A stretch of DNA of 64,000 nucleotides, from NCBI GenBank assembly GCA_023055425.1, contig JALGPY010000003.1, positions 76,669,491 through 76,733,490 of the forward strand, in the 5' to 3' direction. Numbering within the stretch: position 1 is the stretch's first letter; each line of letters starts with the position of its first letter. The translations under genes were made by a program, and so were the position numbers. Positions 1-11,042 of this stretch are shown piece by piece. The notes below the pieces were generated by a model. It had not been told where the DNA came from and did no database searches. It saw only the letters and a list, made by a program, of their open reading frames with translations. The DNA is from Linanthus parryae (Eukaryota > Streptophyta > Magnoliopsida > Ericales > Polemoniaceae).

Positions 1-335
1 TTATGATAATTGCATTGGGCACCCCACATTCCACCTCGAGGACGAAAACTGATTTCCACACCACGTTCCACCTCCTTGGATGAAGTTGGAGAGAGACTAG
101 GGTTCTCTACAACTAGTATGAATCTAGACAGAGTAACTTTATTCTCTGGAATAGCAATATAATATGTAGGAGGCTGTCTCCTTATATAGGCAAAACTTCT
201 CCTAGGTTTGCACATAAACCCCTAGGGTTTGAGCCTTAGCTACTAACCCATCTAGTTTGTGCATTGGTGCAACTAACCCCATATGGTTATGATAATTGCA
301 TTGGGCACCCCACATGGGCGCACCAATTGCTAACA
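1..335 (-). mobile_element. LTR fragment, minus orientation, cut by the window edge
   Basis: Read on the minus strand this begins TGTTAGCAATTGG at 335 and contains a TATA-like CCTATATAAGG (plus 182-192) followed by transcript-leader-like sequence, as expected of an LTR promoter. A 28-base stretch at 1-28 is repeated at 287-314, so the LTR has an internal duplication or the window opens inside a second copy. No polypurine tract or coding remnant lies next to 335, so it may be a solo or truncated LTR. The family is not assigned. Confidence 0.5.
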
Positions 336-640
336 CCCTGGAATGCTACAAAATAGATCCAGAGCGGAGGTTAGCTGGGCCCTGCTAGCTAGGGAAGGCT
401 TGAAAAAGAGCAGCCAATGATAAGTGAAAAATAATTGTGTGACCTCTGGACTCGCACGAGTAATTTTGACGCATGGAACTTCCTTTCAAATGGCTAGGCT
501 TCTCCGCATGCAAGAGAACACCTAAGTATAAAGAATGAACATGTACAGGGAGAGGGGTCACCTTGCCTCGGCCCACAATGTAAGGTCCGTATGTAGCCCG
601 TAAACTAGACCCAAATAGAAGACCGTGGTATGAAGTGTGA
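336..640. other. Unassigned intergenic sequence
   Basis: No convincing reading frame, LTR end or tandem repeat is visible. A 63-codon minus frame (385-576) has no recognisable motif and is treated as chance. Confidence 0.4.
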
Positions 641-1160
641 GATCAAGCATTTAACATGGTCCGTATATAGTAGATTTCATTAGTTTGGATTCTCTACCTA
701 TCTTTATCGCTCTTTTCTATGTTCATACTGATTTCTTATGCTTTGATCATGATTATGAGTAGCTAATCACTCGATTAGTTTAGATAGAATTTAATTTCCG
801 TATTACGTATTATGAACTTGTGATTCACATTTTTAGACTTAATCGACGATAAATTCTTATTATGATTTTTTTACGTGTTTAGTTACATGAGGTGTTGATG
901 CGTCGTTTTTTAGATTATAATTAGTGATTATTTGGTAACTCGATGATAATTAGTTAGAAAATTGGAACAAACACCTTACCTTATCGTTAACTCGGTAACT
1001 CAAGTTCGTTAATTAGGAACATGGAGTAGAATTCATTTCCTAAACCTTGACTAGAGTTAGTGATTGATTGGTAACTTGGTAATAATTAACTTTAGACAAA
1101 GATTAATTTCTTGGTAACTAGGTATTTCAATGTTGTTTGTTTGACAAGAAAATTGCATCG
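640..1160 (-). mobile_element. Repeat fragment related to 17.18-17.90 kb
   Basis: The stretch shares, in the same order and inverted, short landmarks with 17180-17900: a 'catgattatgagtagctaa'-like segment near 745-765, then several 'ttggtaactcgg'-like segments between 910 and 1120. The reverse complement of 17460-17880 shows the same series. The similarity is seen by eye only. It is most likely a decayed piece of one retrotransposon noncoding region or LTR. Confidence 0.4.
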
Positions 1161-1203
1161 ATGTTTCATAAATCGTAGTAAAATGTCACAGTTTTGGGAA
1201 CTT

Positions 1204-1900
1204 TTAGTTTCTGGTATCACGACTTAAGCGCCCACAATTGTAGCAGAAGTTTTTCATCTTTTCATAGCTCGAGTGGATCCACACCGGAGCTGGTCCATAA
1301 CCCTTGAGATTGAAACCTCTTGGAAAATGGTTTCTGATATTCACTATCACTCTGACCTTCATATAAGGTCGACGTATTAGATATTTAGCTTCCTCCCTAT
1401 CCATTTTCTCCATCCGACCAACAAGTTCTGATTTTCTTAGCATTGTCGAGAGACTATTTTTCCAGTGGAGGCCATGAATTTGAACCCAGAAAGGGCAAGT
1501 CGAGAAATCAATCTCAATCAACCTTCTGCCTTTTGTCCACTCCTTCATCACCATCACATGGTTTTGGAATGTCCACGGAGTTTGTGTTTTTATTCTTTGG
1601 CAGTCTCCGAGATCTTTGAAATAGAAGATAAAGCTGTTATAATTAAAGCTCTCTACCTTGAGCTTTGTGGAATTGATATTTCAGATACCGAACACTATTT
1701 CTGGATTATAGCTTGATTATATAGCTTCTCACAGAGAAGCATGTCGACCATCGTAGCCCCTCTCAACTTAGGTACTGTAGAAGCGTCATCTTCTAGCTCA
1801 AGAGATAGTTGTTCTTGGGTCGACATGAGTAGGGAACGGGAGTTGGCTTTCGGGATAGAGGGGGTTCCGAGAAGACCTTGTTGTGGAGCGGCCAGCATAA
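1204..1900 (-). pseudogene. LINE (non-LTR retrotransposon) ORF1 remnant with DUF4283 and zinc-knuckle region
   Basis: The 117-codon minus frame (1204-1557) carries the plant LINE ORF1 signature: FWVQIHGLHW, then a VRVIVNIRN segment, GFNLKG, and a final FCYNCGRLSR that is a broken zf-CCHC_4 knuckle with the histidine position changed to Arg. Upstream on the same strand (1695-1898) a second frame resembles the start of the DUF4283 domain. These proteins bind nucleic acid in LINE ribonucleoprotein particles. No endonuclease or reverse transcriptase follows, and the frame is interrupted between the two pieces, so this is a 5'-region fragment of a dead copy. Family assignment rests on motif recognition. 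Confidence 0.7.
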
Positions 1901-2830
1901 TGACGGGGAGGAGGGATTAAGAAGCAGAACTTTTGAGATGTTTCGGTTTTGAAAGCCCCGGTATAGATACCAACACACAAAACTAAGACAACTTGCCGGA
2001 GACCCATGATGAATGGTTAGAGCATTTACAACTATGTGGTATTTGAAATCTTGAATTGCAAATAGGAGTGTTAGTTTCTTACTGTCTTACCAAAACTTTA
2101 TAGAGTGACAAAGGGTTAGATTCATATATAGTAGTTAACATTAATAATATTATATAATTTTTATACACAAATACTAATGTTAGAGTTACATCTCATGCAG
2201 GAACTTCAAACGCTCTAGCACTTAGCCTTTACCCATTTGCTACTAGTAGAATGTTAAAGATATATTTTGATACAATTTATGAATCTCATGTAGGGACTTC
2301 AAATGCTCCACCACTTAGCTTTCACTCATTTGCTACTAGTAGAATGTTAAAGATATACTTTGATACAATTTATGTATACTAGTAATATTAGTTTAGTAGA
2401 AGTTAGCATTTTCGTCACAAATGTCAATCAATGAGCTTTTCTCGAATCACAGCCTTAAAATTTTGACTTACTATAGGCCCAAGAGGTGTAGTGTCATGCT
2501 GCTCATTGACGAGGAAATACATATAGATTTTGCATTGCGCTGTGTTTGTGGACAAATATATATCCAATAACTAATTAGATTCATCAGATTTTAGATTTTT
2601 AGCTCCTTAATCTAATCTCACATGTTAAGAGATCTAATTATAGCAATTGAGATTGAGATAAAACGACAGGCTAAAACCCCGATTTCTAAAAAAAAATGTA
2701 AGATATATTCGCTGCCGTTGCCATTGACTCATAAATGTCCACGCTGGCTAAGTCAAGTGGACACTCTCGCTGTCACTACAGTTGTTGCATTAAAGACTTA
2801 AACCAGTCCACCAGAGTTGAATTTTCTCTA
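1901..2830. other. Intergenic region upstream of the PLAC8 gene
   Basis: AT-rich, with no supported gene. It contains the tandem duplication listed separately at 2188-2375 and, towards its right end, the distal promoter of the gene starting at 2932. Confidence 0.5.
2188..2375. repeat. Two-copy tandem duplication, unit about 90 bp
   Basis: A segment with 'ctcatg..gg.acttcaaa.gctc', 'catttgctactagtagaatg' and 'ttgatacaatttatg' occurs twice in succession (about 2190-2282 and 2283-2372) with a few substitutions. Function unknown. Confidence 0.7.
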
Positions 2831-2880
2831 CCAATTGTCTCGGAGTCCCTAGTCCAACCAATTGTTGCACTATATATGTG
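2831..2880 (+). promoter_or_regulatory. TATA box and CCAAT motifs of the PLAC8 gene
   Basis: A TATA box (CACTATATATG, 2868-2878) lies about 55 bases before the ATG at 2932, which leaves room for a short 5' UTR. Two CCAATTG motifs (near 2831 and 2857) lie just upstream. The position and order are right for a plant core promoter. No experimental support is available. Confidence 0.6.
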
Positions 2881-2931
2881 GTACTATGAAACACAATCTC
2901 CTTCATCACAATCATTACCACCACCACCACA

Positions 2932-4148
2932 ATGTCTCCATTAGACTCAGATGCTCCGGCAGAGTTCGCCACCGCTCATGACTACCCGCCTATTCAACAT
3001 AACCGGCCACTTGGTCCATGGTCCACTGGCCTTTGCGACTGCTTCGACGACATGTCTAGCTGTACGTTTTTATATCTATTTCCCATCTTCCACACTTCAA
3101 TAATCTATGTGATAATAAAATTTGGGACATTTGATATACTTCTGTTATCGTGTATTATTTCCTATGGTTTTGACTAATCATATTACATCAGGTTGGTTCA
3201 AGATATTATGGAACTTTCCCCTTTTTCTTGAAAGGACCGAGAGATTAGAGCTAGGATTAAACGAGTCACTCACATATAATGTTTTCAATGATCTAAAAGT
3301 TGCAAAACAATGCACTACACGAATGGTGAAATATCCTGTTCCTTAATACTCGTCCGGCCTTTTATTATCAGTCATGTTGAACGATTGTGTTTTTTACTAT
3401 CAGTCAAGTTGAATGATTCTGATGGGCTGATTAGCATTTTTGTCTTGTCATAATTGATTCTGCTTCAATCCTTGCAGGCTGTTTAACATTTTGGTGTCCT
3501 TGCATCACCTTTGGACGAGTTGCTGAAATCGCAGACAAAGGATCCAGTTGTAAGTATATAAATACTCCCGGTCATATGTAGCGAACCTTTCTACAATCAA
3601 GAAGTTACTCAATTGTACCATGAAAGTTCATCAAATAATTTGATGTTCTGACAATAAGACCTTTGTAATGGGAGACAAAACGGTGGAGCCTTTGGTGCTT
3701 TATTATGTGGACAAAACATGGGTCGTTTGTTGATTCCTCGTGATAAATATTTGGATGTAACAGCTTGTGGAGTAAATGGAGCTTTGTACGTGTTAATAGC
3801 TGCTGTGATTGGTTGTCCATGCTGGTACACTTGCTTCTATCGCACAAAGATGAGGCAAGAGTTCAAGCTACACGAGAGCCCTTGTAATGATTGTTTGATT
3901 CATTGTTTTTGCGAGTCATGTGCCTTGTGCCAAGAGTATCGTGAGCTCAAGAACCAAGGTTTTGACATGGCTATCGGTATGTGATTCTGAAATTGTCTCT
4001 TTCTCTCTTTTCCCTCTCAGTCTATCACGCTAGTCGTTCCTAAGCAGTTTCTTTTCAATGTATTCGATTAGGATGGCATGGAAATGTGGAGAATAGGAGT
4101 CACGGAGTTGCCATGGCACCTGTGGCTAAACAGTCGATGAACAAATGA
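2932..4148 (+). CDS. PLAC8-family protein, PLANT CADMIUM RESISTANCE / cell number regulator type, four exons
   Basis: Exons by GT-AG splicing: 2932-3061, 3478-3549, 3764-3976 and 4072-4148. They sum to 492 bases, or 163 codons plus TGA, with no frame break. Exon 1 encodes a Pro-containing N terminus and the family motif [11 protein letters not shown]. The exon 1/2 join completes the first Cys of CCLTFWCPC (residues 44-52), the CCxxxxCPC hallmark of PCR/FW2.2-like proteins. Exon 3 has a hydrophobic [17 protein letters not shown] segment, a Cys-rich [22 protein letters not shown] block and GFDMAIG. Exon 4 gives a short WHGNVE tail. Members are small plasma-membrane proteins linked to Cd/Zn export or organ-size control. 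Which role applies cannot be told from sequence. Length and exon phases are normal, so the gene is probably functional although surrounded by transposons. Confidence 0.92.
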
Positions 4149-4304
4149 AAGAGAGGCGTGAATGGCCGACTTAATTCTATGTATCTGTGTGCTTGTTAAT
4201 CAATCTCTTTATGGTCCGACCTTGCTGGCAAGAAGCAGCTTGAGCTGTAATTCAGCATTATTTTGTGTGTTTATGAATGTTCTGATATACATGTAACGTG
4301 CATT
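4149..4304. other. 3' flank of the PLAC8 gene
   Basis: Probable 3' UTR and downstream sequence up to the left end of Copia-A. T-rich segments are present, but no canonical AATAAA was seen. Confidence 0.4.
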
Positions 4305-4436
4305 TGTCACACATCGGCTCTAGCCTAGTATTTTCACTTCTTCTATAATCTATATATAGGACCTCTTGTACATTTTTCCATTTAAGTTGAATACACGATT
4401 ATTCGCCTTCAATCGCTTCCACTATAAATTATAACA
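4305..4436 (+). repeat. Putative short 5' LTR of Copia-A
   Basis: Begins TGTCACACATCGG, has a TATA-like CTATATATAGG (about 4350-4360) and ends TTATAACA directly before a degenerate TGGTATCAGA-type primer site. With no second copy in the window the left boundary is uncertain. About 130 bp would suit the small-LTR Copia lineages. Confidence 0.45.
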
Positions 4437-4450
4437 TAGTATCAGACCCT
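4437..4450 (+). other. Degenerate primer-binding site of Copia-A
   Basis: TAGTATCAGACCCT resembles the initiator tRNA-Met primer site TGGTATCAGAGCC of plant Copia elements with a few substitutions, and lies directly after the putative LTR end. From here to 4977 is untranslated leader with no gene. Confidence 0.5.
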
Positions 4451-4977
4451 ACACATCGGTTCTAGGGTTTTGGTTTTTGTTTTGTTTTCTTGTTCGAGTT
4501 ACAACTCTCGGCCTGCTTCTTGTTCGACCGTCTAACGATCTTCGAACAATGACACCTCCACCGATCAGAGCACGCACGAAGTCGCTGCCTTTCCGCCTCT
4601 GCCACCAATCACACCGACGCGCCACAACCCTCACACGGCTCCAGTAAAGCCGATCACATGCCGTCAGCTCAGACGTAAGACGACGGCTTCCGTGTTAGCC
4701 GATCTTCAAGTCGGCTTCTCAACGGTTTCCGGACGAGCCAGAGGCTCTGCTTAGCCGCCTTCAAGCCATTTCGCGACATTGATAGTTTGTTTAGGCTATT
4801 TTTTCTACGAATTTGAACCAAATCATTTTGGTTCTCCAGATTTTTCGATCTTCTGAATCTTTTTACTGACTCTTTTGCGAGATTTAGATTCCTAGTAATT
4901 TTTTCATGGTATTTTAGGGTTATTTTAACCCGTGTTATTGCTTTTTTCTCGTATTATTAGGTTGTTGACTTATCAAA

Positions 4978-5128
4978 ATGGATAGATCCGATGGTTCTCA
5001 CTCTGTGTTGGATATCTTGGAGGAGTATTGCTCAATTTGTCATGCGAATGGGAATAAACTCCTATATTTCCCAAATCGTCATTGTCGATTTTGTGGACAG
5101 AAGCAGCCTGGCCGCTAATTGTCTGAAT
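4978..5128 (+). pseudogene. Copia-A gag remnant with Cys/His-rich zinc-binding segment
   Basis: From ATG 4978 the frame reads a short acidic start, then CSICHANG, then NRHCRFCGQKQPG: a C-x2-C plus C-x2-C arrangement typical of the short gag region of this Copia group. A TAA interrupts just before the insertion. The same frame continues at 14429 with a CPENP segment once the hAT-like element and one 8-bp duplication are discounted, which shows the two halves were one gene. Confidence 0.65.
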
Positions 5129-5649
5129 CATAGGTGTTAATTCCGTTCGGTTCTGGTCTGGAACGGCTGTAACGTTCCATTTTGTGGGCAAAACAGATTG
5201 GAACAACGACCATTCCGTACCGGTTCAAATTTCGGTTTGATATGGACAGATCCACCCCGATCTGGCGTGTTTCGGGTATTTCGGCCAAATCCGGCTATTC
5301 CGTTCCAGGCCATATTCTCATTCCAAAATTTAAATTTCTAGTGGTGGGAATCAAACACAAGATCTTAACCGCTTCCTGCAATTACCTTACCGCTGCACCG
5401 ACTTTTACTATTGTTATGTATTTCACAATTTAATATACATAGTTTAATCTGAATGTATTATTGTATTGAATATTTGTCCTTTTTCTTTTTTTTATTTAAC
5501 AAAACTACTCATAGTGACGTAATCTATTATTGTATAAAATGAATAAGTTTTAGTAATTTGAATACCTAACGTTCAAATTAAGTACATATTCTCTTATTGT
5601 TATGTTTTTCTCACCATAATTTAATCACTAAATTTAGTAACCATTTATT

Positions 5650-7079
5650 TGTAGGGTTTTGATTCATGGATCGCGCAACGGAAGCATAATCAAACAAATA
5701 ACCATGCAAAACCCTCCAAGGATCACAAGTCTAGATGCATAACGATAGTAAAGGTAAGAAATCATAAACACACCTTTGGGTTCTCCTTGATGACTTCAAA
5801 CGCGAATAGTGTCACGTTCTCTATAGTTGATCCACGCCTAGAGTTGATCCTAGATCTCCCAAACTCCTTGGTGCTAGCCCGGAATAAGAGGAGGGTGAAG
5901 GAATCACGCAAAACGAGACAAAAAGAGAGGCTCGGCCCTCTTTTGGCCGACGGGGTGAGGGGGGGGGGGGGGGGCGGCAAGGGTCGGGTTCGGCCCTTGT
6001 TGCTTGCTCTCTCTCTCCTTTGTTCTCTCCCACTCTTGTTATGATCACTAATGAGCATAAGTTATGAGGAAGGAAGGAAGGAGGGTCCTTTATATAGTCC
6101 AACAACTCCTTGTTAACTACCTAAAGGACTTATTCTAGTCCTACTAGAATTCAATTTAGTCCCTTCCTTGCAAATTAGTCCCTACTAAGTTTGCAAGGTT
6201 TTGCAAAGTGATCCTTCTAATTAATTAATCCAATTAATTAATTCCAAATCTAGTACAACTCTATATAGCGTGTGACCCCATAGGTTCTATCTAGTTGGTA
6301 GCAACTATTTGCTAATATGGAGCGGTTTCTAGCAAAACATCCATTCTAGCCAACTAATAGAATAGTCATCTAGACAACCTTGTACAAGTAATTGTCTCAT
6401 CCCTTTGCCTCCATATCCGGATTGGACACGAGACATAAAAGTCACACTCGTATATCCAATCCCTAGTTTCTCGATCCATGGAATAGCCTTATTCGTGCAA
6501 ATAACATCAATATCCTATATTGATTTATTTGAGTCTGGCCAGACATTCCATAAGCACTATCCTTCGAGTGGCCTAGGATATTTGCTCCCGTTATGTGGGA
6601 GGGGCAAATCCTCTCTACGTCCACTACGATCTCTAAGCTTGCTTCTCATTGTATCCAGTACACGCCTTTATAACTACCCAGTCACGGTGTAGCGTTTAAC
6701 GCTACCAAGATCACAATGATCCACAACTAGAATATCTAGTGACTTCAAGTCTAAGGATGACAATACCATTGCACCGCGAGAAGCACTTGTGACTCAACAT
6801 AACATGTATGTAGCCTTCTCGGTGATGGGTCAATCCAGTGCAACATTCCGTAATGCACACCTATGTGTTGGATCGTGATATCTCCATATCAATCCAACCC
6901 CATACTAGTCTATGAATGATTGTCCCATTTAATCATTATACTTGACTAGGGATATTTAAGATAAACAACACAATTGTAAATCTAAGGACTTCATTATATT
7001 AAATATCCAATAAATGAATTTTCTAGCCATATACAAATTCATACTAAACTAGATTGCCTCTAGGGCATCTATTCCAACA
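5650..7079 (-). repeat. 3' LTR of Copia-B
   Basis: In plus reading TGTAGGG...ATTCCAACA, so TGTTGGAAT...CCCTACA in element orientation. Identical to 12725-14146 except for AGAGAGG versus AGAGGGG, one C/A change near 6607, and a longer G tract (16 G plus CGG versus 11 G, near 5957-5977). ORFs inside it on either strand appear in both LTR copies and are not genes. Confidence 0.93.
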
Positions 7080-7092
7080 GTCTCCCACTTGC
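7080..7092 (-). other. Polypurine tract of Copia-B
   Basis: In element orientation AAGTGGGAGAC directly precedes the 3' LTR, which is the usual plus-strand primer position. Confidence 0.8.
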
Positions 7093-7093
7093 A

Positions 7094-7513
7094 CTAGAGC
7101 CAATCTGGCGCATCTCGTATGCCCATACTCCTAGTGTGCCCTTCATGCTTCCACTGCGTGAGAGGCTTCGTAAGCGGGTCTGACAGATTATCATCTGTAG
7201 GAATCTTGCATATCCGAACGTCTCCTCTATCGATAATATCTCGAATCAGATGAAACTTCCTGAGCACGTGCTTGGACTTCTGGTGCGATCTGGGTTCCTT
7301 TGATTGCGCGATCGCCCCAGTGTTGTCACAAAACAACTCCACTGGATCCGCAATGCTAGGGACCACACCAAGTTCAGAAACAAACTTTCTGATCCAAACA
7401 GCCTCCTTTGCTGCGCCATTTGCAGCAATGTACTCAGCCTCTGTTGTAGAATCAGCTACCGTCTCTTGCTTGGAACTCTTCCAGCTCACCGCTGCTCCAT
7501 TCAGGCAAAACAC
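7094..7513 (-). CDS. Copia-B RNase H segment (out of frame with reverse transcriptase)
   Basis: A 139-codon frame with the Copia RNase H sequence: [17 protein letters not shown], a CDNTGAI motif, [11 protein letters not shown] and the final DPLTKPL. It contributes the RNA-degrading step of reverse transcription. It continues the 7501-8913 frame. Near plus 7546/7547 a single base is missing where the related Copia-D keeps it, and this shifts the frame and leaves a 13-base overlap. The printed start is therefore not a biological start. Confidence 0.85.
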   Translation of the reverse strand: MFCLNGAAVSWKSSKQETVADSTTEAEYIAANGAAKEAVWIRKFVSELGVVPSIADPVELFCDNTGAIAQSKEPRSHQKSKHVLRKFHLIRDIIDRGDVRICKIPTDDNLSDPLTKPLTQWKHEGHTRSMGIRDAPDWL

Positions 7514-8913
7514 ATATCCCGACTGTGATCTAAAATCATCTCTGTCGTTTGGAAGCTTGCATCAGTGTAACCCCTTACACGCAACTCTTCCTCACCGCCA
7601 AACATCAAGAAAGCATCCTTAGTTCTTCTCAAGTACTTTAGGATGTTCTTGACAGCAATCCAGTGACTCTCACCCGGATTGGATTGGTATCTGCTTGTCA
7701 TACTCAAGGCATATGACACATCTGGTCTAGTACATAACATGGCGTACATGATGGATCCTATGGCCGAGGCATAGGGAATCCTACTCATGCGTTCCTTCTC
7801 AATCTCATTGGAAGGACAACCACTCTTCGAAAGAGTGATTCCATGTGACATGGGCAAGAATCCTTTCTTGGAATCTTGCATGTTGAACCGTTTCAACACC
7901 TTGTCAATATATGTACTTTGACTTAGGCCTAGCAACCTCTTAGATCTATCTCTATATATCTTTATACCGAGTATATAGGCTGCTTCCCCTAAGTCCTTCA
8001 TTGAGAAACACTTTCCTAGCCAATCTTTCACAGATTGCAGCATGGGAATGTCGTTTCCAATGAGTAGTATGTCATCCACATACAAGACCAGAAAAGATAC
8101 AGAGCTCCCACTAACCTTCTTGTAGACACAAGACTCATCTTCGTTTCTGATGAAGCCAAACTCTCTGACCACTTCATCAAAACGTTGATTCCAACTCCTA
8201 GAAGCTTGCTTCAATCCATAAATGGATCGTTGCAGCTTACAGACTTTGTTGGCTTGCTTTGGATCTTCAAAACCCTCCGGCTGTATCATATACACGTCCT
8301 CGAGGAGATTCCCATAAAGGAATGCTGTTTTGACATCCATCTGCCAAATCTCATAGTCGTAGTATGCTGCAATTGCAAGTAGGATTCGGATGGATTTGGT
8401 CATAGCGACTGGTGAAAAGGTTTCATCATAGTCAATACCATGAATCTGTCTGAATCCTTTAGCCACCAATCGGCCCTTATAGGTAATCACATTACCATCC
8501 ATGTCGATCTTCTTCTTGAAGACCCACTTGCACCCTATGGGCCGCGCCCCATCAGGTGGTTCCACCAAAGTCCATACTTTGTTGGCATACATGGATTCCA
8601 TCTCGGATCTCATGGCTTCAAGCCACTTCTGTGAGTCTGGGCCATTCATGGCCTCCTCATAGGTAGTAGGCTCATCATCTATGAGTATCGTGTCACCGGA
8701 ATCAGTTACGAGAAGTCCGTACCTCTCGGGTTCCTGGCGCACTCTACTAGATCTGCGAAGCTCTTGTGTTACCTGAACAGGTGGCTCCACAACTGCTTGT
8801 GATTCCTGTTCATGTTCCATAATCGGTTCAGTGATTTGTGGTTCTTGAACTTCTTCAAGTTCTACATTCCTCCCACTTGCTTCTTTAGAGACAAACTCTC
8901 TTTCTAGAAACAC
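7501..8913 (-). CDS. Copia-B reverse transcriptase segment
   Basis: A 470-codon frame. It starts in the acidic integrase-RT linker and then shows the RVT_2 family order: [50 protein letters not shown] and catalytic YVDD within [12 protein letters not shown]. The middle and C-terminal parts include [19 protein letters not shown] and the start of RNase H (DASFQT). The catalytic residues are intact. Upstream, the frame is separated from integrase by loss of one base between plus 8913 and 8914, where Copia-D has an extra C. Both breaks are single-base, so the ancestral gene was one polyprotein. Confidence 0.93.
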   Translation of the reverse strand: MFLEREFVSKEASGRNVELEEVQEPQITEPIMEHEQESQAVVEPPVQVTQELRRSSRVRQEPERYGLLVTDSGDTILIDDEPTTYEEAMNGPDSQKWLEAMRSEMESMYANKVWTLVEPPDGARPIGCKWVFKKKIDMDGNVITYKGRLVAKGFRQIHGIDYDETFSPVAMTKSIRILLAIAAYYDYEIWQMDVKTAFLYGNLLEDVYMIQPEGFEDPKQANKVCKLQRSIYGLKQASRSWNQRFDEVVREFGFIRNEDESCVYKKVSGSSVSFLVLYVDDILLIGNDIPMLQSVKDWLGKCFSMKDLGEAAYILGIKIYRDRSKRLLGLSQSTYIDKVLKRFNMQDSKKGFLPMSHGITLSKSGCPSNEIEKERMSRIPYASAIGSIMYAMLCTRPDVSYALSMTSRYQSNPGESHWIAVKNILKYLRRTKDAFLMFGGEEELRVRGYTDASFQTTEMILDHSRDMCFA

Positions 8914-11042
8914 CCGGTCCGAGCAACAAACACTTTGTTCTCGGTTGGATTGTAGAAGTAGTATCCCTTAGTTTCCTTAGGGTACCCCACAAATTTACAC
9001 TTATCCGATTTAGGCCCTAGCTTGTCTGATTGTAAACGTTTTACATAGACATCGCAGCCCCAAATCCTCATGAACGACAGTGTGGGACGCCTCCCACTCC
9101 ACATCTCATATGGTGTCTTCATGACTGATTTAGATGGAACACGGTTAATGGTGAAAGCTGCACTTAATAGAGCGTAGCCCCAAAATGATAATGGAAGATC
9201 GGTTTGACACATCATAGACCGAACCATATCCAATAGGGTTCGATTCCTCCTCTCGGACACGCCATTCCATTGTGGCGTTCCGGGTGGAGTGAGTTGGGAC
9301 ACGATCCCACACTCTCTAAGATAGTCGTCAAACTCTTGGCTCAAGTATTCTCCTCCACGATCCGATCGTAGAGACTTAATACCTTTGCCAAGTTGCTTCT
9401 CTACTTCATTCTTGAATTCTTTGAACACTTCAAAAGATTCGGATTTTGCCCTCATAAGGTACACAAATCCATATCTACTGTAATCATCAGTAAATGTAAT
9501 GAAGTAGACATAACCACCCCTGGCAGGCGTGGCAAATGGCCCACACACATCGGTATGTATGAGTGCCAATTGCTCGCTAGTCCTCTCACCTTTCTTATTG
9601 AAAGGGGACTTTGTCATTTTTCCCAATAAACAAGCCTCACATGTCTCATATGATTCAAAATCAAATGAGTCTAATAATCCATCCTTATGGAGTCTAGATA
9701 CACGTTTCTCGTTTATGTGGCCTAGACGACAATGCCATAAATAAGCAGGATTTAAATCATTTATTTTAATCCGCTTGGTGTTAATGTTGTAGACATGATT
9801 GCTTAGATCAAGGACATAAAGTCCATTAAATAATTGCGCACTAAAATAGTGAATATTATTCAAATAAAAGGAATAACAATTGTTCTTTATTGAAATAATA
9901 AAACCTTCCTTGTTCAAACAAGAAATAGAAATAATGTTTATGCTCATAGCAGGCACAAAATAGCAATTATTTAATTCTAAAACTAATCCTAAAGGCAGAG
10001 ATAGCTCGCACACGCCTATGGCCAACGCAGCAACCTTTGCTCCATTCCCAACGCGCAGATCTACCTCCCCTTTAGCCAATCTTTTACTTCTCTTTAGATC
10101 CTGCATATTTCGACAAATATGAGATCCACATCCAGTATCTAATACCCATGATGTAGAGACAGTTAAATTGACATCTACAACAAAAATACCTGGTGGTGGT
10201 GGAATCACTATTCCCAGCCTCTTGTCCTCCAGATATTTTGGGCAGTTCCTCCTCCAGTGTCCAGGCTGACTGCAGTAGTGACACTCACCCTTAGTCACGA
10301 CCTTGGCAATTCCACCAACAGGCTTAAGGGCTTGTTCCTTGGACTTGGCAACTGACTTGCATTTGCCCTTGGAGGAAGAGGCAAACTTTTTGCCCTTTCC
10401 TTTATGCACCACCATAATGGCCTTGCCCTTACCCTTGTTGATGCTCTGTTCAGCCGTCCTCAACATGTTGAGCAGATCTGGCAGTGGTTTAACGATCTCG
10501 TTCATGTTATAGTTCATAATGAACTGTCCATAACTCTCGGGCAACGATTGCAACACGAGATCGGTTGCCAACTCTTGGCCGACCGGGAACCCGAGCCGGG
10601 CGAGATTCTCCAAGTACCCGATCATTCGGAGTACATGGGGTCCCACCGGGTTCCCTTCTGCCAGATGACATTTGAACAGTGCCTTTGAGACCTCGTACCT
10701 CTCTACCCTCGCCTGCTCTTGGAAGAGCTGCTTTAGATGTTCGATCATATCGACAGCATTCATGTTCTCATGTTGCTTCTGAAGCTCAGAGGTCATGGTG
10801 CAAAGCATTAGGCAGGCCGCATCATTAGCGTCATCAACACGCTTTTGATACGCCTTTAAGGCAACAGGTGTCTGATTCTCTGGACCTTCTGGAACATGCT
10901 CCTCTATTGCGTACAGTTTCTTCTCTTGCTTGAGAACAATTCTCAAGTTTCTGTACCAATCAAGAAAGTTGGTTCCAGAGAGCTTGTCCTTCTCAAGGAC
11001 AGATCGTAGGGAATGTTGTGAACTCGATGAGTTGTTTGCCAT
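8904..11042 (-). CDS. Copia-B Gag-protease-integrase polyprotein segment
   Basis: A 712-codon frame beginning MANNSSSSQHSLRSVLEKDK. Residues about 20-200 are the UBN2-type Gag. A zinc knuckle CHYCSQPGHWRRNC sits at 254-267. The aspartic protease motif is LDTGCGSH at 301-308. The pre-integrase LWHCRLGH is at 435-442. The integrase triad is D498, D561 and E597 (62 and 35 residues between, the expected DDE spacing). The frame ends just after VFVARTG because of the one-base deletion described for the next segment. All catalytic residues are present. Gag forms the particle, protease cuts the polyprotein and integrase inserts the cDNA. Confidence 0.95.
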   Translation of the reverse strand: MANNSSSSQHSLRSVLEKDKLSGTNFLDWYRNLRIVLKQEKKLYAIEEHVPEGPENQTPVALKAYQKRVDDANDAACLMLCTMTSELQKQHENMNAVDMIEHLKQLFQEQARVERYEVSKALFKCHLAEGNPVGPHVLRMIGYLENLARLGFPVGQELATDLVLQSLPESYGQFIMNYNMNEIVKPLPDLLNMLRTAEQSINKGKGKAIMVVHKGKGKKFASSSKGKCKSVAKSKEQALKPVGGIAKVVTKGECHYCSQPGHWRRNCPKYLEDKRLGIVIPPPPGIFVVDVNLTVSTSWVLDTGCGSHICRNMQDLKRSKRLAKGEVDLRVGNGAKVAALAIGVCELSLPLGLVLELNNCYFVPAMSINIISISCLNKEGFIISIKNNCYSFYLNNIHYFSAQLFNGLYVLDLSNHVYNINTKRIKINDLNPAYLWHCRLGHINEKRVSRLHKDGLLDSFDFESYETCEACLLGKMTKSPFNKKGERTSEQLALIHTDVCGPFATPARGGYVYFITFTDDYSRYGFVYLMRAKSESFEVFKEFKNEVEKQLGKGIKSLRSDRGGEYLSQEFDDYLRECGIVSQLTPPGTPQWNGVSERRNRTLLDMVRSMMCQTDLPLSFWGYALLSAAFTINRVPSKSVMKTPYEMWSGRRPTLSFMRIWGCDVYVKRLQSDKLGPKSDKCKFVGYPKETKGYYFYNPTENKVFVARTGCF

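Noticed and set aside
5762..6105. Overlapping 85-98-codon frames, repeated at 12837-13172
   Set aside because: They lie inside the two LTR copies of Copia-B, span a G homopolymer and have no domain.
7246..7622. Plus- and minus-strand short frames over the RNase H region
   Set aside because: Shadows of the minus-strand Copia-B RNase H and reverse transcriptase frames.
8904..8913. Possible programmed frameshift between Copia-B integrase and reverse transcriptase
   Set aside because: Copia-D has the extra base that keeps one frame, and a second similar one-base loss exists near 7546. Simple deletions or sequence errors explain both.
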